In this document: positions 1 to 6,855 of the stretch, piece after piece
Numbering within the stretch: position 1 is the stretch's first letter
How the letters are laid out: every line of letters starts with the position of its first letter
Assembly: GCA_002359025.1 (NCBI GenBank)
Contig: DEPZ01000005.1
Location: 1-6,855, forward strand
DNA from: Erysipelotrichaceae bacterium UBA3379
Lineage (GTDB): Bacteria; Bacillota_I; Bacilli_A; Erysipelotrichales; Coprobacillaceae
DNA length: 6,855 nt
Direction of reading: 5' to 3'
Made by a program: the position numbers and the translations under genes
The notes under the pieces: generated by a model
The model's database searches: none
What the model was told of the DNA's origin: nothing
Seen by the model: only the letters and a program-made list of their open reading frames with translations

Positions 1-36
1 CGGAAAGGTGATTCTTTGTATAACTCTTTTATCGCT

Positions 37-61
37 CCACCCGCATAGCAGGTGGTTTTTT
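37..61 (+). terminator. Hairpin terminator of an upstream rightward transcript
   Basis: Arms CCACC (37-41) and GGTGG (51-55) pair. After one C/A mismatch, GC (43-44) pairs with GC (48-49) around an ATA apex. Six T follow (56-61). This has the form of a rho-independent terminator for rightward transcription entering from outside the window. Its G+C-rich stem stands out in AT-rich surroundings. It could instead be a structured end of a mobile element. No gene can be recognised in positions 1-36. Confidence 0.55.
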
Positions 62-66
62 ATTCC

Positions 67-123
67 GCATACTCTGTATGCTCAACTGACTAAAGTCAAG
101 ATATTCATACTTGTATGAATATC
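67..123. repeat. Cluster of three consecutive inverted repeats
   Basis: Three inverted repeats follow each other almost without gaps. GCATAC (67-72) and GTATGC (76-81) flank TCT. TGACT (87-91) and AGTCA (94-98) flank AA. An 11-bp arm at 100-110 is perfectly complementary to 113-123 across a 2-base gap. The first and third share the core CATAC-x-GTATG. There is no long T run after them, so they are not simple terminators. They may be protein-binding palindromes, or subterminal hairpins of a lost IS200/IS605-like element. No gene is supported between 1 and 190. Confidence 0.5.
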
Positions 124-132
124 ATAATAACA

Positions 133-160
133 AAAACTATGTCGTGAATGACATAGTTTT
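133..160. terminator. Bidirectional hairpin terminator
   Basis: A perfect 11-bp stem (133-143 with 150-160) encloses a 6-base loop. The arms begin with AAAA and end with TTTT, so the hairpin can work in either direction. Read leftwards it is followed by TTTTTG then TTATT, making it a second, backup terminator for the minus-strand genes. Read rightwards it ends in TTTTACTATTT. Confidence 0.7.
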
Positions 161-188
161 ACTATTTATAAAAATGATATAAATTTCT

Positions 189-222
189 TAAAAAGAAAAG
201 AATGTAGGTTTGCTACATTCTT
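189..222 (-). terminator. Terminator of small gene copy A, overlapping its stop codon
   Basis: On the minus strand a 10-bp stem (222-213 with 207-198) with a 5-base loop is followed by TTCTTTTT, a good U-tract. The stop codon TAG (215-213) is the last triplet of the 5' arm, so a ribosome terminating there would cover the hairpin. It is the end of the repeated unit. The same hairpin with a different, longer apex occurs after copy B. Confidence 0.75.
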
Positions 223-557
223 GAACTTTTTTTTGACTCGATATCATGCATAAGTTGATCTTTATCCAAAACAACTTCTCGATAGTTATCAATATGTGAA
301 TTTTCTTCTTCTCTGTCTTTAAATGCATGTTCATAAGCTTCTTTTGCTTCTTGATTAAGATGTTCTTTTAATCCATCCAATGATTGCATTTCTTTTTCTT
401 TATCGTTCTTTTTCATATTGATTTCTTCTTTCATATGTTTTTGATCTATAATGACATCTCTTTTATGATCAATGTCATCCTTCATTTCTTCTCTTTCCTT
501 AAATACATGATCATAAGCAGCTTTTGCTTCTTTTTCTATTTCAAATCTATTGTTCAT
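213..557 (-). CDS. Small charged helical protein with internal duplication, copy A
   Basis: A 114-residue protein that I do not recognise. It is rich in Lys, Glu, Asp and His, has no signal peptide or membrane segment, and should be soluble, cytoplasmic and mostly alpha-helical. It contains two related segments, residues 10-46 and 70-106, offset by exactly 60 residues, with 17 of 37 positions identical. The shared pattern is EAK-x-AY-x-H-x-FK-x-REE, then four variable residues, ID, two variable residues, R-x-V and a conserved D. The start ATG (557-555) is preceded by AGAAGG about 8 bases upstream; an earlier ATG in that leader is out of frame. The gene lies downstream of the RpiR-type regulator on the same strand, and its stop codon is inside a terminator hairpin. 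A near-identical copy lies on the other side of the regulator. Both copies keep intact frames, including an in-frame codon indel, which argues that it is a real gene. Function unknown. Confidence 0.85.
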   Translation of the reverse strand: MNNRFEIEKEAKAAYDHVFKEREEMKDDIDHKRDVIIDQKHMKEEINMKKNDKEKEMQSLDGLKEHLNQEAKEAYEHAFKDREEENSHIDNYREVVLDKDQLMHDIESKKSSRM

Positions 558-691
558 ATTTCATACCTTCTTTCTTTTGACACTTACACTATACTCTTTT
601 TTATAAAGAAAACTATAGTTTAATGTGTTTTTTAAGCATTGCTTACAAAATAATAAAAGCAAGGTATGTTTTTTTGTAAATAGTGTTTACA
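558..691 (-). promoter_or_regulatory. Structured leader of small gene copy A
   Basis: This 134-base stretch is carried nearly unchanged in front of both small genes. It holds an inverted repeat TGTAAA/TTTACA (675-680, 686-691), a second pair TTGCTT/AAGCAA (639-644, 657-662), and the 12-bp palindrome AAACTATAGTTT (610-621). On the minus strand TATAGT (593-588) is a reasonable -10 box, about 30 bases before the start codon. The matching -35 position reads ATAGTT, which is poor and falls in the palindrome, so expression may depend on a regulator. The Shine-Dalgarno sequence AGAAGG lies just before the start. None of the hairpins has a T run on the coding side, so I see no terminator for the regulator gene here. 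Confidence 0.45.
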
Positions 692-1561
692 TTATTCTTT
701 TTCATCAATATATTCGAAGCCAGAGACTTTTTCATTTTGTAGACTTGATAAAGATAGTCTTCTATCTAGAGAATGTTTATAATCAAGAGAAAAAATACAA
801 CTATAAATTGTATCTAAAAGATATTTAACACTTTGACTCGTAGCAAAGTCTCCAATCTTTGTTGTTAACATTTCACGTGAAGACATTTTTAAGACAACAT
901 CAGCTTTTAAAGACAGTTGATTATTTCCTACATTTGTTATAGCAATAAATGGTATATGTTTTTTTACGAGTAAATCTTGGATTTTAAGGAGATTTTCATT
1001 TTCACCAGAATATGAAATTCCTATAACAACATGTCCTTTTTCTATACATCTTGCATAAACCTCATCAAAGTAAGAATACACATTGACTTTCTTATTAATA
1101 AAAAACATGCTCTCTTGAAAACTTTTTGCATACCCTCTATAACATTTACGAGTAAATACATCAATTTCTTTAGCATCTCTTAAATATCTCATAGCTTTAT
1201 AAAGAGTATCATGGTCTAAGAGTTTTTGTGTTTCTGTAATAGCATCTTTTTGTAAAGAAGCAATATGATGAGAGATTTCTACAAAATCATCATTAATTGT
1301 AAAAGGGATACTGGCATCTGTGTCATAACTTTTATAAAGATATTCTAACTCTTTAAGATAGATTTCCTTCAATTCATTCCATCCACTTAATCCTAATTTT
1401 TTAGCCACCCTAATAACAAGTGTTGGTGATGTATGTGTTAAATCAGCGATTTTATAAGATGATAAATCTTTAATATCTTGTTTTAAATCTAAGATGCATT
1501 GTATAATCAATGCTTCACTTGATGAAAAATGAGTTTTTTCTATTTTATGAATTAATAACAT
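692..1561 (-). CDS. MurR/RpiR-family transcriptional regulator (HTH plus SIS domain)
   Basis: 289 residues, the usual size for the family. The N-terminal HTH_6-type domain (about 1-77) has its helix-turn-helix near residues 34-57, reading SYKIADLTHTSPTLVIR then KKLGLSGW. The C-terminal SIS phosphosugar-binding domain (about 125-257) shows the characteristic GISYSGENENLL at 181-192. RpiR proteins bind DNA as dimers and respond to phosphorylated sugars. The neighbouring 6-phospho-beta-glucosidase on the same strand makes that gene the likely target and a phospho-sugar the likely ligand (inference). The start ATG has GAGG 6 bases upstream. No promoter fits in the 39 bases between it and the preceding small gene, and a terminator hairpin occupies that gap, so its transcription probably arises by read-through from the glucosidase or copy B promoter, or from a site inside copy B. 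The gene is bracketed by the direct repeats. Its segment VFTRKCYRGYAKSF (135-148) is less canonical than the usual Gly/Ser-rich SIS start. Confidence 0.9.
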   Translation of the reverse strand: MLLIHKIEKTHFSSSEALIIQCILDLKQDIKDLSSYKIADLTHTSPTLVIRVAKKLGLSGWNELKEIYLKELEYLYKSYDTDASIPFTINDDFVEISHHIASLQKDAITETQKLLDHDTLYKAMRYLRDAKEIDVFTRKCYRGYAKSFQESMFFINKKVNVYSYFDEVYARCIEKGHVVIGISYSGENENLLKIQDLLVKKHIPFIAITNVGNNQLSLKADVVLKMSSREMLTTKIGDFATSQSVKYLLDTIYSCIFSLDYKHSLDRRLSLSSLQNEKVSGFEYIDEKE

Positions 1562-1573
1562 ATTCTACCTCAT

Positions 1574-1610
1574 ATAAAAAGAATGTAACAAGCAAGCTTG
1601 CTACATTCTT
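1574..1610 (-). terminator. Hairpin between small gene copy B and the regulator (terminator or attenuator)
   Basis: Read on the minus strand, 1610-1579 folds into a 14-bp stem, counting one G-U pair (1601 with 1588), with a 4-base CTTG loop. It is followed by TTTATATG, a short U-tract. The stop codon of copy B (1603-1601) lies in the 5' arm. The regulator's GAGG ribosome binding site begins within about 10 bases of the hairpin base. The corresponding plus-strand fold has an A/C mismatch where the minus-strand RNA has G-U, so the structure fits a leftward transcript. Because the regulator follows at once, the hairpin may act as an attenuator rather than a full stop. Confidence 0.65.
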
Positions 1611-1942
1611 AAACTTTTTTGTGACTCGATATCATGCATAAGTTGATCTTTATCTAAAACAACTTCTCGATAGTTATCAATATGTGAATTTTCTTCTCTG
1701 TCTTTAAATGCATGTTCATAAGCTTGTTTTGCTTCTTGATTAAGATGTTCTTTTAATACATCTAATGATTGCATTTCTTTTTCTTTATCGTTCTTTTTCA
1801 TATTGATTTCTTCTTCCATATGTTTTTGATCTATAATGACATCTCTTTTATGATCAATGTCATCCTTCATTTCTTCTCTTTCCTTAAATACATGATCATA
1901 AGCAGCTTTTGCTTCTTTTTCTATTTCAAATCTATTGTTCAT
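1601..1942 (-). CDS. Small charged helical protein with internal duplication, copy B
   Basis: 113 residues, near-identical to copy A (213-557). It differs by K43E, G62V, E73Q, K109Q and S113L in copy A numbering, plus loss of one Glu from the EEE run at 83-85 through loss of one CTT triplet on the plus strand. The first internal repeat has four residues between REE and ID. Copy A keeps that spacing in its second repeat and copy B has three, so the deletion is probably derived in copy B. The same AGAAGG ribosome binding site precedes the ATG. It lies between the glucosidase stop codon (136 bases upstream) and the regulator (39 bases downstream), all on one strand, so co-transcription is likely. 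By eye five of seven coding substitutions change the protein, hinting at relaxed or diversifying selection, though the number is tiny. Function unknown. Confidence 0.85.
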   Translation of the reverse strand: MNNRFEIEKEAKAAYDHVFKEREEMKDDIDHKRDVIIDQKHMEEEINMKKNDKEKEMQSLDVLKEHLNQEAKQAYEHAFKDREENSHIDNYREVVLDKDQLMHDIESQKSLRM

Positions 1943-2078
1943 ATTTCATACCTTCTTTCTTTTGACACTTACACTATACTCCTTTTTATAAAGAAAACTA
2001 TAGTTCAATGTGTTTTTTAAGCATTGCTTACAAAATAATAAAAGCAAGGTATGTTTTTTTGTAAATAGTGTTTACATT
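1943..2078 (-). promoter_or_regulatory. Structured leader of small gene copy B
   Basis: Same layout as the copy A leader: TGTAAA/TTTACA at 2060-2065 and 2071-2076, a TTGCTT/AAGCAA pair, the palindrome AACTATAGTT at 1996-2005, and a TATAGT -10-like box nearer the start codon. It begins directly at the glucosidase stop codon. No hairpin followed by a T run is seen on the minus strand, so glucosidase transcripts probably continue into copy B. Whether the leader also carries its own promoter is uncertain because the -35 region is weak. Confidence 0.4.
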
Positions 2079-3593
<1,515 letters not shown>

Positions 3594-3621
3594 TTGACTT
3601 ATTTTCACATTCATATATCAT
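3594..3621 (+). promoter_or_regulatory. Sigma-70/SigA-type promoter of the MATE gene
   Basis: TTGACT (3594-3599) and TATCAT (3616-3621) each match the consensus at five of six positions and are 16 bases apart. Transcription would start near 3628, about 12 bases before the ATG at 3640. That makes the alternative ATG at 3625 too early to be used. The weak inverted repeat CACAT/ATGTG (3606-3610, 3625-3629) overlaps the -10 region and might be an operator. Confidence 0.55.
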
Positions 3622-3639
3622 TATATGTGGGGCGATAAA

Positions 3640-4974
3640 ATGAATGATCAATTATTAAAAGGATCAGTAACCAAATCCTTATTATTATTTGCTTTACCTA
3701 TGGTATTAGGAAATATGTTACAACAATTATATAATGTTGCTGATACATTTATTGTTGGATATTTTCTAGGTTCCAATGCACTCGCTGCAGTTGGTTCATC
3801 ATTTACATTAATGACTTTTTTGACATCTATTATCTTAGGACTATGTATGGGGAGTGGAGTTTTGTTTTCTATGTTATATGGGAGTCAAGAATATAAGAAA
3901 ATGAAGAACTCTTTTTTTATTTCTTTTATAAGTATTGGTTTGTTAACTTGTATATTAGAAATACTGTGTTTAATGAATATCAATCATATTCTTGTCTTCT
4001 TGAATATTCCTGATGTCATATTTCAACAGACTCATGATTATTTATTCTATATATTTATAGGATTTTTCTTTACGTTTATTTATAATTATTTTGCATCATT
4101 ATTAAGAGCTGTTGGTAACTCTAAAGTTCCATTAATCTTTCTTGCTATAGCTTCTATAGCAAACATTGTTTTAGATATTTATTTTATTGTAGGCGTTCAT
4201 TTAGGGGTTGCTGGGGCAGCCATCGCAACAATGATTTCTCAAGCATTGAGTGCTATTGGATTAATGTTATATGTTTATTTTAAAGAGAGAGAATTTATAC
4301 CTACTAGAGAAGATTGTTATTTTGATGCATCAATATTTAAAAAAATAAAAGATTATTCACTTCTTACATGTATACAACAATCAGTGATGAACTTTGGTAT
4401 ATTAATGATTCAAGGATTAGTCAATAGTTTTGGTATTATCACAATGTCTGCATTTGCTGCAGCAGTTAAAATAGATTCTTTTGCATATATGCCTGTTCAA
4501 GATTTTGCAAATGCTTTTTCAACCTTTATTGCTCAAAATAAAGGTGCTAAACAAGAGAAAAGAATAAAAAAAGGGTTAAAATCAGCAATTATCACTTCTT
4601 CAATCTTTTGTGTGATTATATCTTGTTTGGTTTTTATATTTGCTAAGGAACTGATGATGATTTTCATCAAGCCAACTGAAACACAAATAATTCATCAAGG
4701 TGTACAATATTTACAAATTGAGGGCATGTGTTATTTGGGCATTGGTTGTTTGTTCTTGCTTTATGGATATTTTAGAGGAGTAGGAAAACCAGGTATATCC
4801 GTTGTTCTAACAGTCATTTCTTTAGGCACACGTGTTATTTTAGCTTATACTCTTGCCCCAAAACTTGGAGTCACAATGATCTGGTGGGCTATACCTATCG
4901 GTTGGTTTTTAGCAGATATAACTGGTATTATCTATGGAATTTATAAAGAAAACTGGATAACAATAAAAAAATAA
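3640..4974 (+). CDS. MATE-family multidrug efflux transporter
   Basis: 444 residues from the chosen start, the normal length. It is a cytoplasmic-membrane antiporter of the MATE (MatE) family that expels organic cations or drugs in exchange for Na+ or H+. The sequence is strongly hydrophobic and consistent with about twelve membrane helices in two MatE halves. The N-terminus MNDQLLKGSVTKSLLLFALP followed by MVLGNMLQQLYNVADTFIVG is typical, with the conserved Pro20 and the YN-x-x-DT motif at 31-36. The second half contains FGIITMSAFAAAVKID and FRGVGKPGISV. An in-frame ATG at 3625 would add five residues (MWGDK), but the family start, the promoter position and the GGGG run about 8 bases before 3640 favour the later ATG. 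It is transcribed divergently from the glucosidase and ends at its own terminator, so it is a single-gene unit. Substrates cannot be read from sequence. Confidence 0.93.
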   Translation: MNDQLLKGSVTKSLLLFALPMVLGNMLQQLYNVADTFIVGYFLGSNALAAVGSSFTLMTFLTSIILGLCMGSGVLFSMLYGSQEYKKMKNSFFISFISIGLLTCILEILCLMNINHILVFLNIPDVIFQQTHDYLFYIFIGFFFTFIYNYFASLLRAVGNSKVPLIFLAIASIANIVLDIYFIVGVHLGVAGAAIATMISQALSAIGLMLYVYFKEREFIPTREDCYFDASIFKKIKDYSLLTCIQQSVMNFGILMIQGLVNSFGIITMSAFAAAVKIDSFAYMPVQDFANAFSTFIAQNKGAKQEKRIKKGLKSAIITSSIFCVIISCLVFIFAKELMMIFIKPTETQIIHQGVQYLQIEGMCYLGIGCLFLLYGYFRGVGKPGISVVLTVISLGTRVILAYTLAPKLGVTMIWWAIPIGWFLADITGIIYGIYKENWITIKK

Positions 4975-4982
4975 CTTCTTAG

Positions 4983-5012
4983 CTGTTGACAATATATAAG
5001 TCAACAGTTTTT
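4983..5012 (+). terminator. Terminator of the MATE gene
   Basis: CTGTTGAC (4983-4990) and GTCAACAG (5000-5007) form a perfect 8-bp stem with a 9-base loop, followed by five T. It begins 9 bases after the stop codon and separates the transporter from the glycerol kinase gene. Confidence 0.85.
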
Positions 5013-5036
5013 ATATGTAAAATATACAGCCTTTTA

Positions 5037-6571
<1,535 letters not shown>

Positions 6572-6612
6572 GAATTCATTATTATATTTCCATTCAATAA
6601 TAAATGGTGAAT

Positions 6613-6647
6613 AAAAGAGATTTCAGAATCAAATGAAATCTCTTTTT
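6613..6647. terminator. Strong hairpin terminator shared by glpK and the converging gene
   Basis: A 12-bp perfect stem (6613-6624 with 6635-6646) encloses a 10-base loop. The A-rich left arm and T-rich right arm let it terminate transcripts from both sides: glpK rightwards (42 bases after its stop) and the leftward gene ending at 6688. Nothing else is seen between 6572 and 6687. Confidence 0.8.
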
Positions 6648-6687
6648 ACATTTTCAATATAAATCAATTCACAAAACAATTAAAAAC

Positions 6688-6855
6688 TCAAACATCTAAT
6701 AACCTTAAATAGTGTTCCTGTTCTTCTTTAGATAAATTCAAAGCTTCCATCGCTTGTATGTATGCAATGTTCATGTTCTTAGACAAATTGATAATATTAT
6801 CAAGTAGGGTTCTCTCTTTTCCTTGTCTTATTGCATCTTCTACCTGCTCTTTTAC
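6688..6855 (-). CDS. C-terminal end of a gene, possibly Rpn/PDDEXK-family nuclease-transposase
   Basis: An open minus-strand frame of 55 codons enters from beyond the right edge and ends with TGA (6690-6688). The visible peptide starts VKEQVEDAIRQGKERTLL, continues DNIINLSKNMNIAYIQAMEA and ends LNLSKEEQEHYLRLLDV. The order of a Lys/Glu/Gln helix (x-QGKE), a short helix and a compact helical tail of the type NIAYIQAMEALNLS is like the C-termini of Rpn-type (PDDEXK_2) recombination-promoting nuclease/putative transposase proteins, common in gut Bacillota. The catalytic part is outside the window, so the family call is tentative. It converges on glpK and probably shares the terminator at 6613-6647. 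Confidence 0.6.
   Translation of the reverse strand, partial: VKEQVEDAIRQGKERTLLDNIINLSKNMNIAYIQAMEALNLSKEEQEHYLRLLDV

Larger units (their letters stand above)
196..693 (-). repeat. Direct repeat unit A (small gene plus leader and terminator)
   Basis: Left copy of a roughly 500-bp direct repeat; the other copy is 1577-2078. By eye the stretch from the stop codon to the right end differs by about nine substitutions and one 3-base indel. The only other divergence is at the apex of the terminator hairpin. Of the nine substitutions, seven are in the coding region and two in the leader. The homology stops at 693, inside the stop codon of the neighbouring regulator gene. The ends carry a short inverted similarity (AATGTA at the left, TACATT-like at the right). 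No transposase lies within the unit. Confidence 0.85.
1577..2078 (-). repeat. Direct repeat unit B (small gene plus leader and terminator)
   Basis: Right copy of the unit at 196-693. Homology begins in the A-run before the terminator hairpin and ends at 2078, one base before the glucosidase stop codon. Relative to unit A it has a longer hairpin apex, one lost codon in the small gene and scattered substitutions. The leader differs at only two positions by eye, one of which shortens the leader palindrome from 12 to 10 bp. Recombination between the units would remove 1385 bp, including the whole regulator gene. Confidence 0.85.

Noticed and set aside
1..48. Open frame in frame 1 ending at TAG (46-48), as a possible tail of an upstream gene
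   Set aside because: Only 15 residues, stop codon inside a hairpin loop, no recognisable motif; AT-rich DNA opens such frames easily. It cannot be judged without the left flank.
566..621. SigB-like promoter (GTTT and GAGTAT) before the small gene
   Set aside because: The spacer is too short (11 bases) and the -35 match is poor; a weak SigA-type -10 is an equally good reading.
384..623. Open plus-strand frames opposite the small genes (384-623 and 1769-2020), Phe-rich and hydrophobic
   Set aside because: They are the antisense of Lys/Glu-rich codons (TTT and TTC opposite AAA and GAA), have no clear ribosome binding site, and the minus-strand frames have SD sites, internal protein repeats and terminators.
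625..828. Open plus-strand frame overlapping the 3' end of the regulator and the repeat leader
   Set aside because: It runs antisense into the RpiR-family gene, crosses the repeat boundary and has no recognisable features or start signals.
3625..3639. Earlier ATG for the MATE protein
   Set aside because: It overlaps the promoter region upstream of the predicted transcription start and adds residues absent from the usual family N-terminus.

Overview
The window is low-GC, AT-rich DNA with purine-rich Shine-Dalgarno sites, hairpin-plus-T-run terminators and a CcpA-type cre site. These point to a Bacillota (Firmicutes) chromosome. The protein style (GH1 phospho-glucosidase, RpiR regulator, Rpn-like C-terminus) suggests a gut Erysipelotrichales/Coprobacillaceae-type organism. 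That placement is inference only.

Left part (1-3506), all genes on the minus strand: a carbohydrate module interrupted by a duplicated unit of unknown function. Transcription would start right of 3506 and run leftwards through a GH1 6-phospho-beta-glucosidase (2079-3506), small charged protein copy B (1601-1942), a MurR/RpiR-family regulator (692-1561) and small protein copy A (213-557). The two small genes, each with its whole leader and its terminator hairpin, form a direct repeat of about 500 bp (196-693 and 1577-2078), about 98% identical by eye. The regulator gene is bracketed by these repeats. Each small protein also contains an internal duplication of about 37 residues spaced 60 residues apart in copy A. 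Both small genes end inside a terminator hairpin, and copy B's hairpin lies directly in front of the regulator's ribosome binding site, which suggests an attenuation or translation-coupled arrangement. Positions 1-190 hold no gene but several consecutive inverted repeats, including two terminators and possible remains of a mobile-element end.

Middle (3507-3639): a divergent control region between the glucosidase (leftward) and a MATE-family multidrug efflux transporter (rightward, 3640-4974). The transporter has its own promoter and terminator.

Right part: glycerol kinase glpK (5087-6571), monocistronic here, with a cre-like site over the -35 region and a 19-bp palindrome over the -10 box, followed by a strong hairpin terminator. 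The window ends inside a leftward gene (6688-6855, C-terminal 55 codons) that resembles the tail of Rpn/PDDEXK-family nuclease-transposase proteins.

The recognised genes are ordinary sugar, glycerol and efflux functions. The uncharacterised part is the duplicated small-gene unit around the regulator.
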